Below, one piece after another: positions 1 through 8,550 of a DNA stretch of 64,000 nt (positions are counted from its first letter, which is position 1; the number at the start of each line of letters is the position of its first letter). The notes beneath the pieces were generated by a model, which worked only from the letters and a program-made list of their open reading frames with translations, made no database searches and had not been told where the DNA came from. The position numbers were made by a program, and so were the translations under genes. This stretch comes from Faunimonas pinastri. GTDB lineage: Bacteria > Pseudomonadota > Alphaproteobacteria > Rhizobiales > Afifellaceae. The DNA is taken from positions 558,001 through 622,000 of the forward strand of contig NZ_FOFG01000001.1 in the NCBI RefSeq assembly GCF_900110915.1, in the 5' to 3' direction.

Positions 1-249
1 CTGATCTGGGGCGCGGTGATGCGCGTGTGGCTGCGCGACGACGATCCGGGCATGGCGCGCACCATGGCCGAGCTCGACCGGCGCCTCAAGGATGCGGAAC
101 GCAATGCCACGCGGCTGGACCGCCTGGGCAATCTCGTTTCCGGGCTGATCCCGCGCCTGCCGAGCCGGCTGCTCTCGCCGCCGGTCAAGCGCGAGGCGAG
201 CGAGCCGAACCCGCAGCCCGACGCCGACGAGATGGTCGATGCCGGCTGA
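1..249 (+). CDS. C-terminal fragment of a TetR/COQ9-like protein (partial)
   Basis: The reading frame is open from the first base and stops at 247-249, so the 5' part lies outside the window. The visible ~82 residues include a WLRDDDPGMARTMAELDRRL stretch, which resembles the C-terminal helical domain of alphaproteobacterial COQ9-like and TetR-type proteins (W-L-x-D-D...A-x-T-x-x-x-L-D-R). A basic, proline-rich tail follows. The next gene starts inside its end (11-bp overlap), suggesting translational coupling. The family call rests on one motif remembered from homologues, so function is uncertain. Confidence 0.45.
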   Translation: MIWGAVMRVWLRDDDPGMARTMAELDRRLKDAERNATRLDRLGNLVSGLIPRLPSRLLSPPVKREASEPNPQPDADEMVDAG

Positions 250-592
250 GGCCGCCGCGCCCGTCACCTTCGACGATTTCCTCAAGGTCGATATCCGCGT
301 TGGCGAAATCGTCGAGGCCATGCCGTTCCCGGAGGCGCGAAAGGCCGCCTTCAAGCTGGTGATCGACTTCGGTCCGGGGATCGGCCGCAAGCGGTCCTCC
401 GCCCAGATCACCCGGCACTACAGCCCGGAGACCCTGGTTGGGCGTCGCGTGATGGCGGTGATCAACTTTCCGCCCCGGCAGATAGGCCCCTTCATGTCGG
501 AAGTGCTGACGCTTGGCGTGCCGGATGCGGAGGGCGAGGTCGTGCTGCTCGTGCCGGAGCGCGACGTGCCCTTGGGCGGGCGGTTGTTCTAG
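239..592 (+). CDS. csaA: tRNA-binding-domain protein, CsaA-type
   Basis: This 117-residue protein consists of a single EMAP/Arc1p-like tRNA-binding OB fold. It has the typical DDFLKVDIRVGEIVEA start, a central IGRKRSSAQIT segment and a VINFPPRQIGPFMSEVL segment, as in CsaA. CsaA proteins are small cytosolic dimers that bind tRNA-like ligands and have been described as export-related chaperones. Length matches the family (about 110 residues). The ATG overlaps the end of the preceding gene by 11 bp. It converges on the histidine kinase gene at 635. Confidence 0.88.
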   Translation: MPAEAAAPVTFDDFLKVDIRVGEIVEAMPFPEARKAAFKLVIDFGPGIGRKRSSAQITRHYSPETLVGRRVMAVINFPPRQIGPFMSEVLTLGVPDAEGEVVLLVPERDVPLGGRLF

Positions 593-634
593 GGGCGATC
601 GACCCCAAGCCGGGCTTCCCCTCCGCCGGGTTCC

Positions 635-2080
635 CTAGGCCGGAATTCGGAGCACCGCACTGAGGCCGCCGAGCGAGCTTTCACCCAGCGCGATGTCGCC
701 GCCATGGCTGCGGGCGATGTCGCGGGCGATCGCCAGCCCCAGCCCGGTGCCGCCGGCATCGACGTTTCGCGCCCGGTCGAGCCGGTAGAACGGCCGGAAC
801 ACGGTTTCCAGCTCCTCCTCCGGGATACCCGGGCCGTCATCGTCGATGGTGATGGTCAGCCAGCCGTCCAGGTGCCGCCCGCGCACTTCCACCGTGTCGG
901 CGTATTTGCCCGCGTTGCCGATCAAATTGGCGAGGCAGCGGCGGAATGGCGTCGCGCGGACCAGCACCTGTGGCGCGCCCTCGAAGGAAACGCTGACCCG
1001 GTCGCCGGAGCGGCGCGCGTTCTCGGCCAGATCCTCCAGCAGCGCCGGCACGTCGACGCCTTCGCTGGCTTCCCCGGCATCGCCCTTGGCGAAGGCCAGG
1101 TAGTCCTCCAGCATGTGGCGCATTTCGACCACGTCGCCGCGCAGCGCGTCCGTTTCAGGCGTTTCGTCCAGCATGGCGAGGCCCAGCGTCAGGCGCGTCA
1201 GGATGGTGCGAAGGTCGTGGCTGACGCCGGACAGCATGGTGGTGCGCTGCTCGATCTGCCGCTCGATGCGCTCGCGCATGTCGAGAAAAGCCTGCGAGGC
1301 CTGGCGCACCTCGCGCGCCCCGCGTGGGCGGAAACTCCGGACCGGGCGGCCCTTGCCGAAATTCTCCGCCGCTTCGGCCAGCACGAGGATCGGCTTGATC
1401 TGGTTGCGCAGGAAAAGCAGCGCGATGGCGATCAGCACCAGCGAGGTCCCGACCATCCAGACGATGAAGATATGCTGGTTCGAGGGAAGGGTGCGGCTGC
1501 GCGGGGCGAAGATGCGCAGCACGTGGTCCTTCAGGCTGATGCGGATCTCCACCATGTCGGAATTGCCGACCGTGTCGATCCAGAACGGGCGGTTGATGCG
1601 CTCGCGGATCTTGTCGGAGAGCGTGCTGTCGAGAATGGAGAAGAAGGGCTTCGGCGCCGGTGCAGGCAGCGGCTCCGGCGGCAGCACGGAGATGGAGAGC
1701 CCCAGCGCGTCGCCGGAAAGCTGTTCCACCTGGGAGAAGCGCTCGTCCTGCGGATAGGTCTCGATCACCTCGATGATCGCGGCGATATCGCGCGTCACCG
1801 CGTCAGAGAGCTTTTCCGTGACGTTCTGCAGCTGTCGCTCGATGAAGACGTAGGCCACCACCGATTGCAGGATCACGATGGGCAGGACGACGATCAGGAT
1901 CGTGCGGGGATAGAGGCCCTTGGGCAGGTGCTCGAAAAGTCCGCCCCAGGTCCGGCGCAGGACGCGCATCTGACGGACGGTGCGGGATACCCGGGGATGA
2001 GCGACCGCGCGGCCGAGCTTTTCCCGAAGCTCGCGGGAATGCGTGCGCAGCCGCGTGGCGAATTCGCCGGTGAGGGGCAT
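635..2080 (-). CDS. Sensor histidine kinase, EnvZ-like
   Basis: Inner-membrane two-component sensor of 481 residues. It has a basic cytoplasmic N-terminus, a first membrane helix near residues 57-80, a periplasmic domain to about 200, a second helix near 203-227, then HAMP. The dimerization domain carries GVSHDLRT with the phospho-accepting His at 288. The catalytic domain shows an N-box (NLIGNAGKYAD), DDDGPGIP and GTGLGLAI. Only 14 bp separate it from the upstream response regulator, and a MarR gene precedes both, so the three genes form one minus-strand operon. The signal sensed is not visible. Confidence 0.9.
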   Translation of the reverse strand: MPLTGEFATRLRTHSRELREKLGRAVAHPRVSRTVRQMRVLRRTWGGLFEHLPKGLYPRTILIVVLPIVILQSVVAYVFIERQLQNVTEKLSDAVTRDIAAIIEVIETYPQDERFSQVEQLSGDALGLSISVLPPEPLPAPAPKPFFSILDSTLSDKIRERINRPFWIDTVGNSDMVEIRISLKDHVLRIFAPRSRTLPSNQHIFIVWMVGTSLVLIAIALLFLRNQIKPILVLAEAAENFGKGRPVRSFRPRGAREVRQASQAFLDMRERIERQIEQRTTMLSGVSHDLRTILTRLTLGLAMLDETPETDALRGDVVEMRHMLEDYLAFAKGDAGEASEGVDVPALLEDLAENARRSGDRVSVSFEGAPQVLVRATPFRRCLANLIGNAGKYADTVEVRGRHLDGWLTITIDDDGPGIPEEELETVFRPFYRLDRARNVDAGGTGLGLAIARDIARSHGGDIALGESSLGGLSAVLRIPA

Positions 2081-2094
2081 GGACGAGCCTCGGC

Positions 2095-2814
2095 CTAGTC
2101 CGCCAGCAGGCGGTAGCCGATACCGCGGGTGGTCTGGAGATAGACGGGGTTGGACGGATCCACCTCCAGCTTGCGCCGGAGCCGGTTGATCTGGACATCC
2201 ACGCCGCGCTCGCCGCCGCCTTCGTTGTCGAGGAATTCATGGCGGCGGATGGTGATGCCCGGGCGCGAGGCGAAGAGCCGGAGAATGTCCCGCTCGCGGT
2301 CGGTGATGCGGACGACCTCGTCGTCACGCTTCAGCTCTCCCCGATCGATATGGAAGCTGAACGGGCCGAACTGCACGGATTCCGCGCCGGTGGGCGCGGG
2401 GGCCGCCGCGCCGCGCTTCAGGATGTTGTTGATGCGGAGCAGCAGTTCGCGGGGCTCGAACGGCTTGGCCAGGTAATCGTCGGCACCGACCTCCAGCCCC
2501 TCGATGCGCTCGGCCGGCTCGGAGCGCGCGGTCAGCATGAGGATCGGCACGTCGGAGGTTTCGCGCAGGCTGCGCGCAAGTTCCAGGCCCGTCTCCCCCG
2601 GCATCATGATGTCGAGGATCAAGAGGTCGAAGGTCACCAGCGAAAGCTGCCGGCGCGCATCCTGCGCGGAGGCGGCGGCGCTGACGCGGAAGCCGTTCTT
2701 GCCGAGGAAACCCGTCAGCAGGGTGCGGATGCGGTTGTCGTCGTCCACGACCAGCAGGTGCATGGCCTCGTCGGGCGGTCGCCCCGCCAGGCCGGCGATC
2801 CGGGTTTCGCTCAC
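2095..2814 (-). CDS. OmpR-family response regulator, PetR-like
   Basis: Receiver plus winged-helix regulator of 239 residues. The receiver begins LLVVDDDNRIRTLL and carries the phospho-acceptor Asp in LLILDIMMPGETG and the conserved Lys in DDYLAKPFEPREL. The C-terminal OmpR DNA-binding domain ends TRGIGYRLL. The GTG start overlaps the stop of the MarR gene by four bases (GTGA), which argues for coupling. A later ATG near 2763 would remove the non-conserved N-terminus. The MarR-OmpR pairing recalls Rhodobacter PetP/PetR; that link is from gene order and family knowledge only. Confidence 0.9.
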   Translation of the reverse strand: MSETRIAGLAGRPPDEAMHLLVVDDDNRIRTLLTGFLGKNGFRVSAAASAQDARRQLSLVTFDLLILDIMMPGETGLELARSLRETSDVPILMLTARSEPAERIEGLEVGADDYLAKPFEPRELLLRINNILKRGAAAPAPTGAESVQFGPFSFHIDRGELKRDDEVVRITDRERDILRLFASRPGITIRRHEFLDNEGGGERGVDVQINRLRRKLEVDPSNPVYLQTTRGIGYRLLAD

Positions 2815-3350
2815 CGCTTCTTCTCCGGCATGTCCTGCTTGAGGGCGACGCGGGCGGCGGTCGGCCGGTGTTCGCTGTCGATCATGTTGAAGAGAAAGGA
2901 CAGGATCGTCGCCCGGTTCTCCGGCGAAACGTCCTCGAGTGCGCGGCGGATCCGGCGGTATTGCGGGCTTTCCAGCTTGCTGTTCAGCGCCTTGCCCGAA
3001 GGGGTGAGGAAGAGCAGCCGCTGGCGCCGGTCGCGCAGGCCCGGTTTCTGCTCGATGAAGCCGAGATCGACAAGTTCCTTCAGCACGCGGCCGAGGCTCT
3101 GCTTGGTGACCTGCAGGATGTCGAGCAGGTCGGCGACGGTGAGGCCGGGATTGAAGTTGACGAAATGCAGCACCCGGTGGTGCGCGCGGCCGAAGCCGTA
3201 GGGCGCCGAGATCTCGTCCGGGTCGGACACGAAGTCGCGATAGGAGAAGAACAGCAGCTCCATTACGTCCGTTACGTCGCGCCCCTCGTCGCCGTCGGAC
3301 GATGCGGAACGGGACTCCGCGAATTCCACTGCATTAATAATGTCAGCCAT
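2811..3350 (-). CDS. MarR-family transcriptional regulator, PetP-like
   Basis: 179-residue winged-helix regulator. The MarR core includes LTVADLLDILQVTKQSLGRV (recognition region) and the wing LRDRRQRLLFLTPSGKAL. The ~40-residue N-terminus is acidic and variable. It is the first gene of a three-gene operon with the response regulator and histidine kinase and is divergent from ilvE across a 162-bp gap, so it may regulate itself or ilvE. The effector is unknown. Together with the OmpR gene it resembles the PetP/PetR pair of Rhodobacter. Confidence 0.85.
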   Translation of the reverse strand: MADIINAVEFAESRSASSDGDEGRDVTDVMELLFFSYRDFVSDPDEISAPYGFGRAHHRVLHFVNFNPGLTVADLLDILQVTKQSLGRVLKELVDLGFIEQKPGLRDRRQRLLFLTPSGKALNSKLESPQYRRIRRALEDVSPENRATILSFLFNMIDSEHRPTAARVALKQDMPEKKR

Positions 3351-3405
3351 ATTGACGTATTTGGGCCCGCTTGGTAGTGAACTCGTACCGCGACGAAATC
3401 AGCAC

Positions 3406-3411
3406 TATAAT
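3406..3411 (+). promoter_or_regulatory. Possible -10 element upstream of ilvE
   Basis: A perfect TATAAT lies in an otherwise GC-rich intergenic region about 100 bp before ilvE. No good -35 hexamer sits 16-18 bp upstream, so this is only a candidate. It would leave a leader containing the hairpin at 3470-3499. Confidence 0.3.
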
Positions 3412-3469
3412 GCTTAATTCGCGGTCCAGCGAAACACCATTCCGGCGCATTCGCTTCGATAACAGTAGG

Positions 3470-3499
3470 GACCCCATCGCTTCAGGAAAAGCGGGGGTC
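3470..3499 (+). promoter_or_regulatory. Leader hairpin immediately before the ilvE ribosome-binding site
   Basis: GACCCC (3470-3475) pairs with GGGGTC (3494-3499) and CGCTT (3478-3482) pairs with AAGCG (3489-3493). This gives an 11-bp stem with a two-base bulge and a six-base loop. The stem ends one base before the ribosome-binding site GGAGG (3501-3505), and ilvE starts at 3513. It is not followed by a T-run, so it is not a terminator. It may affect translation or mRNA stability. Confidence 0.55.
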
Positions 3500-3512
3500 T
3501 GGAGGTTTAGAC

Positions 3513-4418
3513 ATGGCTGGCGTTCCCTTCGATCAGATGACAGGCAAGATCTGGTTCAACGGCTCTCTCGTTGAATGGGCGGACGCGCAGGTACACGTAC
3601 TGACCCATGGCCTCCACTATGCCAGCTCCGTGTTCGAGGGCGAACGCGCCTATGGCGGCGAGATCTTCGCACTGCGCGAGCATACCGAACGCCTGCACGA
3701 AAGCGCCCGGATCCTCGATTTCGAGATTCCGTACAGCGTGGAAGAGCTGGAGGCGGCAAGCCGCGCGGTCCTCAAGGCCAACAACTTCGTCGATGCCTAT
3801 CTGCGCCCGATCGCCTGGCGCGGCAGCGAGATGATGGGCGTCTCGGCGCAGGCCAACACGATCAACGTGGCGATCGCCGCCTGGCAGTGGCCGTCCTACT
3901 TCAACCCGGAAGAGCGCCGGAAGGGTATCCGTCTCGACTTTGCCGAGTATCGTCGTCCCGACCCCCGCACCGCTCCGTCCAAGTCGAAGGCGGCCGGCCT
4001 CTACATGATCTGCACCGTCTCCAAGCACATGGCCGAGAAGAAGGGCTATGCCGACGCGCTGATGCTCGACTGGCGCGGCCAGGTGGCGGAGACGACCGGA
4101 ACGAACATCATGTTCGTGAAGGACGGCGTGCTGCACACGCCGCTGCCGGATTGCTTCCTGAACGGCATCACGCGCCAGGCGGTGAGCAAGCTCGCCCGCA
4201 AGCGCGGGATCGAGGTCATCGAGCGGGCGATCATGCCGGAGGAACTGGGCAGCTTCCAGGAAGCCTTCCTCTGCGGCACCGCCGCGGAAGTGACGCCGGT
4301 GTCCGAGATCGGGCAATACAAGTTCACGCCCGGCGAAATCACCTTCTCGCTGATGGACGACTACATGAAGCTGGTCGATCCGAGCCTGGAAGAGAAGAAG
4401 CTCGCAGCCGTCGGCTGA
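3513..4418 (+). CDS. ilvE: Branched-chain amino-acid aminotransferase
   Basis: PLP enzyme of fold type IV that transaminates the keto acids of leucine, isoleucine and valine with glutamate. The 301-residue length fits the bacterial family. Recognisable segments are HVLTHGLHYASSVFEGERAY at the start, SKAAGLYMICTVSK around the PLP lysine region, QVAETTGTNIMFVKDG and FLNGITRQAV. The ATG has a clear GGAGG seven bases upstream, preceded by a strong hairpin. It is monocistronic, with a rho-independent terminator at 4443-4470, and divergent from the MarR operon. Confidence 0.95.
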   Translation: MAGVPFDQMTGKIWFNGSLVEWADAQVHVLTHGLHYASSVFEGERAYGGEIFALREHTERLHESARILDFEIPYSVEELEAASRAVLKANNFVDAYLRPIAWRGSEMMGVSAQANTINVAIAAWQWPSYFNPEERRKGIRLDFAEYRRPDPRTAPSKSKAAGLYMICTVSKHMAEKKGYADALMLDWRGQVAETTGTNIMFVKDGVLHTPLPDCFLNGITRQAVSKLARKRGIEVIERAIMPEELGSFQEAFLCGTAAEVTPVSEIGQYKFTPGEITFSLMDDYMKLVDPSLEEKKLAAVG

Positions 4419-4442
4419 GCTTTCTCGCAAAAGCAGAAACAG

Positions 4443-4470
4443 AACGCCCGCCGTTTCGGCGGGCGTTTTC
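4443..4470 (+). terminator. Rho-independent terminator of ilvE
   Basis: AACGCCCGCC (4443-4452) and GGCGGGCGTT (4458-4467) form a perfect 10-bp stem with a five-base loop followed by TTTTC. It ends the ilvE transcript. The following ~175 bp to moaE hold short GC-rich repeats (CTCGCCCG-type) but no supported gene. Confidence 0.85.
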
Positions 4471-4644
4471 GTTCCGGGGCTGTCTTGAGCGCGGGAGGAG
4501 GGCCATCGCGATCAGGACTTCCGATCGCGTCTCCGATCAGGTGCGTAGCGTCAGGCTCCCGGGTGGCTCCCGCTTCGGGCACTCGCGTCAGGCCGGTCTC
4601 GCCCGAGCCAGTCTCGCCCGGGCCTGCTTCGCCCGGAACTGCGG

Positions 4645-5142
4645 TCAGGCCCAGCGATCCGCCGCCTGCTGGTCGGTATCCTTGTGCTCCACCCACTCGC
4701 CCGTGGTGCCGTCCTTCAGGTGCTCGCGCTTCCAGAAGGGAGCTCGCGTCTTCATGAAATCCATCAGGAATTCCGCCGCCTGGAAGGCCGCGCCGCGATG
4801 GGAGGATGCGGCGAGCACCAGCACGATAGGCTCGCCCGGCGCGATCTTGCCGTAACGGTGGATGCAGGTGACGCCGAGAAGCGGCCAGCGCTCGCGCGCC
4901 ACATTGGCGATCCGGGCGATCTCGCCCTCCGCCATGCCGGGATAATGCTCGAGCTCCAGCGCGGCGAGGCGGCCGCCTTCGTCGCGGCAATAGCCGATGA
5001 AGCTGACGACGGCGCCGATATCGGCTCGCCCGTCGGCGAGCTTCGCCGTCTCATCGGCGATGTCGAAGATGCCGTTCTGGACGCGAACGATGACGGGCGT
5101 TTCCCCGGCGATGTCCGTTACGTGCGCTGGGGCGTCCGGCAC
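4645..5142 (-). CDS. moaE: Molybdopterin synthase catalytic subunit
   Basis: MoaE forms a heterotetramer with MoaD and inserts the dithiolene sulfurs into precursor Z in molybdenum cofactor synthesis. The 165 residues include VVSFIGYCRDEGG, LELEHYPGMAE, RYGKIAPGEPIVLV, SSHRGAAFQAAEFLMD and a catalytic KTRAPFWKRE motif near residue 130. The start is GTG, two bases after the moaD stop. It is the last gene of a pgsA-moaD-moaE run. The cofactor made here would serve the molybdoprotein at 13.0 kb, among others. Confidence 0.94.
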   Translation of the reverse strand: MPDAPAHVTDIAGETPVIVRVQNGIFDIADETAKLADGRADIGAVVSFIGYCRDEGGRLAALELEHYPGMAEGEIARIANVARERWPLLGVTCIHRYGKIAPGEPIVLVLAASSHRGAAFQAAEFLMDFMKTRAPFWKREHLKDGTTGEWVEHKDTDQQAADRWA

Positions 5143-5144
5143 TG

Positions 5145-5396
5145 TCAGCCGCCCGTCATCGGCGGGAAGAACGCCACCTCGCGCGCCCCGGCGATGGGCG
5201 TCGCATGGTCCACATGCTCCTGGTCCAGCGCAGCGCGGATCACGTCGGGCTCGGCAAAGGCTGCGGCATAGCCTTCGTCGCGGCGTGCCAGCCAGCGGAT
5301 CAGCTCGGCCACGGTCACCACATCCGCCGGAAGATCCAGATCCTCGGCGGCGGTGCCTATCCGCTCCCGGACCCAGGCGAAATAGCGCAGCCTCAT
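5145..5396 (-). CDS. moaD: Molybdopterin synthase sulfur carrier subunit
   Basis: Ubiquitin-like sulfur carrier of 83 residues (MRLRYFAWVRERIG at the start) ending in PPMTGG, whose terminal Gly-Gly is adenylated and thiocarboxylated by MoeB-type enzymes. The ATG overlaps the pgsA stop by four bases (ATGA), and moaE follows after two bases. Translation is therefore coupled along pgsA-moaD-moaE. Length and C-terminus are exactly those of the family. Confidence 0.93.
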   Translation of the reverse strand: MRLRYFAWVRERIGTAAEDLDLPADVVTVAELIRWLARRDEGYAAAFAEPDVIRAALDQEHVDHATPIAGAREVAFFPPMTGG

Positions 5397-6013
5397 GCCG
5401 TTCTCGCGAGATGCTTCAGGGCCGCGCGGAAATAGTCGAAGCCCGTATAGAGGGTGACGATCGCGGCGATCCAGAAGAAGGTGAGGCCGAGATCGATGAT
5501 CATGCCGCTGCGCGCTCCCTGGATGGCGGGCGCGACCAGCAGCGCGGCGAGGGCCACGAGCTGCAGCGTCGTCTTCCACTTGGCCAGCCGGGTGACGGGC
5601 AGGCTGACGCGCAGCTCCGCCAGGAACTCGCGCAGACCGGAAACGAAGACCTCGCGCATCAGCACGATGATCGCCGCCCAGATCGACCAGCCCGTCAGCA
5701 TGCCGTCTGCCACCAGTACCAGGATGGAGACGGACACGAGCAGCTTGTCGGCGATGGGATCCAGCATGCGGCCGAGACTCGACTGCTGCTTCCAGAGCCG
5801 CGCGAGATAGCCGTCGAAATAGTCCGTCACGCTGGCGGCGACGAAGATGAAGAAGGCGATCCAGTGGGCCCAGTCGTTCGGCACGAAAAAGGTCGCGCCA
5901 ACCAACGGGGAGGCGGCGATTCGTCCGTAGGTCAGGATGTTCGGGATGCTGAAGGCGTGAAGGGGCGCCGGTCGCATCGCGCTTTCGGTCTGGGTCACCG
6001 TGTCGTCAACCAT
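5393..6013 (-). CDS. pgsA: CDP-diacylglycerol--glycerol-3-phosphate 3-phosphatidyltransferase
   Basis: Inner-membrane enzyme making phosphatidylglycerophosphate, the committed step to phosphatidylglycerol and cardiolipin. The 206-residue protein has the CDP-alcohol phosphotransferase signature D-x2-DG-x2-AR-x8-G-x3-D-x3-D, seen as DYFDGYLAR then GRMLDPIADK, near residues 63-90. It starts with SIPNILTYGRI and has several membrane helices. It lies 120 bp downstream of uvrC on the same strand and overlaps moaD. Confidence 0.93.
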   Translation of the reverse strand: MVDDTVTQTESAMRPAPLHAFSIPNILTYGRIAASPLVGATFFVPNDWAHWIAFFIFVAASVTDYFDGYLARLWKQQSSLGRMLDPIADKLLVSVSILVLVADGMLTGWSIWAAIIVLMREVFVSGLREFLAELRVSLPVTRLAKWKTTLQLVALAALLVAPAIQGARSGMIIDLGLTFFWIAAIVTLYTGFDYFRAALKHLARTA

Positions 6014-6094
6014 GTTTTGCCGCAGGGCGGAGAGTCAGTCGGACCATCCTGTCCGGTCTTCCGTCTTAATGCACCCTGAGCGTGGAAAAGGCGA

Positions 6095-6117
6095 GACACC
6101 CTTCGTGCATGGGTGTC
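6095..6117 (-). terminator. Hairpin between uvrC and pgsA
   Basis: GACACCC (6095-6101) and GGGTGTC (6111-6117) form a perfect 7-bp stem just past the uvrC stop on the minus strand. The downstream T-run is short (CCTTTTCC), so it may be a weak terminator or an mRNA 3'-end stabiliser. Confidence 0.4.
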
Positions 6118-6133
6118 ACGACGATGTGACGCA

Positions 6134-8410
6134 TCAGGCGCTCTCGTGGAAATGATCGTAGATCGCCTCCGCCATGGCGCGCGAGATGCCCTCCACGGTC
6201 ACGAGGTCGTCGAGGCCGGCGCGGCTGACCGCCTTGGCCGTGCCGAAATGGCGGAGCAGCGCCTTCTTGCGCGAGGGGCCGATGCCGGGAATCTCGTCCA
6301 GCGGATTGCGGCCCATCTCCTTCTTGCGCCGGGCGCGGTGCGAGCCGATGGCGAAGCGGTGGGCTTCGTCGCGCAGGCGCTGGATAAAATACAGCACGGG
6401 ATCGCGCGGCGGCAGCATGAACGGCGAGCGTCCGGGCATGAAGAAGGTTTCCCGCCCGGCCTCGCGATCGCGCCCCTTGGCGATCGAGACCACCGGCAGG
6501 TCGGTCAGCTCCAGCTCCTTCATGATCTCCATCACGGCGGAAAGCTGGCCCTTGCCGCCGTCGATGACGACGAGGTCCGGCCAGGGGCCGAGCCCTTCCG
6601 CCTCGCGGTCCTTCACCTGCTCGGGCCCTTGCGTCGGGCGGGGCCCGTTTTCCTTGAGGAGACGGGAGAAGCGCCGCTTCATCACCTCGCGCATCATGCC
6701 GTAATCGTCGCCCGGCGTGATGTCCTCGGAGCGGATGTTGAACTTGCGGTAATGCGTCTTGGAGAAGCCTTCCGGCCCCGCCACGATCATGCCACCGACC
6801 GCATTCGTGCCCATGACGTGGCTGTTGTCGTAGACCTCGACGCGGCGCGGCGTGGCGGGGAGGCCGAAAACCTCGCCTATTCCCGTGAGCAGCCGCGCCT
6901 GGCTGGACGTTTCGGCGAGCTTGCGCCCCAGCGCCTCGCGGGCGTTGGTCAGCGCGTGGTCGACCAATTCCTTCTTCTCGCCCCGCTGCGGCACGCTGAG
7001 CTGCACGCGGTGACCGGCATGTTCGCAGAGGGCCCGCTCCAGCAATTCGCGATCCTCGAAATCGTGCGAGATCAGAATCAGCTTCGGCACCGGCTTGTCG
7101 TCGTAGAACTGCGCCAGAAACGCGCCGAGAACGCCGTCGGCTTCCTCGCTCTTGTCGGCCTTGGGAAAATAGGAGCGGTTGCCCCAGTTCTGGCCGGTGC
7201 GGAAGAAGAACACCTGCACGCAGGAAAGCCCGCCGTCCTGGTGGATGGCGAAGACGTCGGCTTCCTCCACCGTTTGCGGGTTGATGCCCTGGTGCGACTG
7301 GATGTGCGAAAGCGCCGAGAGGCGGTCGCGGTAGATGGCGGCGCGCTCGAAATCGAGATCGTGCGAGGCCGCCTCCATCGTGCGGGCGAGATCCTCACGC
7401 ACCTTGCGGCTGGAACCGGAGAGGAACTCCTCCGCCTCGCGGACGTAGCCGGCATAATCCTCCAGCGCGACCTCGCGGGTGCAGGGACCGGAGCAGCGCT
7501 TGATCTGGTGCAGCAGGCAGGGCCGCGTCCGGCTCTCATAGACGCTGTCGGAGCAGGTGCGGATCAGGAACGCCTTCTGCAGCGCGGTGATCGTGGTGGC
7601 GACGGCGCCAGCGGAGGCGAACGGGCCGAAATAGCTGCCCTTGCGCTTGCGCGCGCCGCGATGCTTCAGGATCACCGGCGCCTCGTGGTCGTCGGCGATC
7701 AGGATATAGGGGAAGGACTTGTCGTCGCGCAGCAGCACGTTGAAGCGCGGCCTGAGGCGCTTGATGAGGTTCGCCTCAAGCAGCAGCGCCTCGGTCTCGG
7801 TGCGCGTGCGGACGAAGTCCATCGCGGCCGTCGAGCGCACCATCCGCGCGATGCGGTTGTTGAGGAGGCCGGTCCGCGTGTAGTTCGCGACGCGCTTCTT
7901 CAGGCTCTTCGCCTTGCCGACGTAAAGGACGTCGCCGTCGGCGTTCATCATCCGGTAGACACCGGGCGCGTTGGGCAGCGTCTTCACCGCCGCGACGATG
8001 ACCTCCGGGCCGACATTGCCGGAAACGCGATTGTCCCAGACGATGTCGGAGCCGACATCGACGGCCGGAACATCCGCATCGTCCGACGCGGGGTCTTCCT
8101 CGTCGTCCGACGCGAGGTCTTCCTCGTCGTCCGACGCGAGGTCTTCCTCGTCGTCCGACGCGAGGTCTTCCTCGTCGTCCGAGCCGTCGGAAAGATCGTC
8201 TCCCAGGTCGGCATCGAGTTCGTCGGCAAGATCGTCGTTCTCGACAGAGCGCTCGAACTCGACTGCCTCCGCCGCGAGTTCGTCCCCGGTCGGTCCGGCA
8301 TCCGTTTCCGGGAGCGCCGTTGGATCGGAGGAGGCGCGCGGCAACTCCGGCTCTAGGCCGGCTCTGGGATCACCCGGAATGTCTTTGGTCTGGTCGGTCA
8401 CGTCGTTCAT
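6134..8410 (-). CDS. uvrC: Excinuclease ABC subunit C with acidic N-terminal extension
   Basis: UvrC makes the dual incisions in nucleotide excision repair after UvrA/UvrB damage recognition. From about residue 145 the protein has the GIY-YIG nuclease ([25 protein letters not shown]), a cysteine-containing [11 protein letters not shown] segment, a UVR motif, an RNase-H-like nuclease ([23 protein letters not shown]) and a C-terminal helix-hairpin-helix ([16 protein letters not shown]). At 758 residues it exceeds the usual 600-680. The extra ~140 N-terminal residues are acidic and contain four 8-residue DDEED-x-AS repeats. UvrB at 21.4 kb is also extended. Confidence 0.95.
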   Translation of the reverse strand: MNDVTDQTKDIPGDPRAGLEPELPRASSDPTALPETDAGPTGDELAAEAVEFERSVENDDLADELDADLGDDLSDGSDDEEDLASDDEEDLASDDEEDLASDDEEDPASDDADVPAVDVGSDIVWDNRVSGNVGPEVIVAAVKTLPNAPGVYRMMNADGDVLYVGKAKSLKKRVANYTRTGLLNNRIARMVRSTAAMDFVRTRTETEALLLEANLIKRLRPRFNVLLRDDKSFPYILIADDHEAPVILKHRGARKRKGSYFGPFASAGAVATTITALQKAFLIRTCSDSVYESRTRPCLLHQIKRCSGPCTREVALEDYAGYVREAEEFLSGSSRKVREDLARTMEAASHDLDFERAAIYRDRLSALSHIQSHQGINPQTVEEADVFAIHQDGGLSCVQVFFFRTGQNWGNRSYFPKADKSEEADGVLGAFLAQFYDDKPVPKLILISHDFEDRELLERALCEHAGHRVQLSVPQRGEKKELVDHALTNAREALGRKLAETSSQARLLTGIGEVFGLPATPRRVEVYDNSHVMGTNAVGGMIVAGPEGFSKTHYRKFNIRSEDITPGDDYGMMREVMKRRFSRLLKENGPRPTQGPEQVKDREAEGLGPWPDLVVIDGGKGQLSAVMEIMKELELTDLPVVSIAKGRDREAGRETFFMPGRSPFMLPPRDPVLYFIQRLRDEAHRFAIGSHRARRKKEMGRNPLDEIPGIGPSRKKALLRHFGTAKAVSRAGLDDLVTVEGISRAMAEAIYDHFHESA
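8081..8176 (-). repeat. Four tandem 24-bp repeats inside uvrC
   Basis: Units start at 8081, 8105, 8129 and 8153 and are nearly identical (first unit has GGGG where the others have GAGG). They encode four 8-residue acidic repeats, DDEEDLAS or DDEEDPAS, at about residues 78-109 of UvrC. The repeats keep the frame and look recently expanded. Confidence 0.9.
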
Positions 8411-8550
8411 GTACGTGTGCTGTGCGGGACGGGCAAGCGAGCCGCCGGCAACATGGCCGCGGCCGGAGGAGGCTTGCGCTCCCTAGATGGCGATTTGCCG
8501 GCCGTTCTTCCAGCCGCCGGATTCCAGGTGCCCGCTTCAGGTTCCCCGGA

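Noticed and set aside
704-2098. Long plus-strand open frame opposite the histidine kinase
   Set aside because: It is a mirror of the kinase codons in GC-rich DNA; the minus-strand protein has full family motifs. The same applies to long frames opposite uvrC (6113-8356), carB (37526-39211), pyc (44433-45680, 45963-47327) and the 60110-63013 minus frame.
4500-4644. Short CTCGCCCG-type repeats after the ilvE terminator
   Set aside because: Copies are short and irregular and show no consistent unit or conserved structure; treated as unremarkable intergenic sequence.
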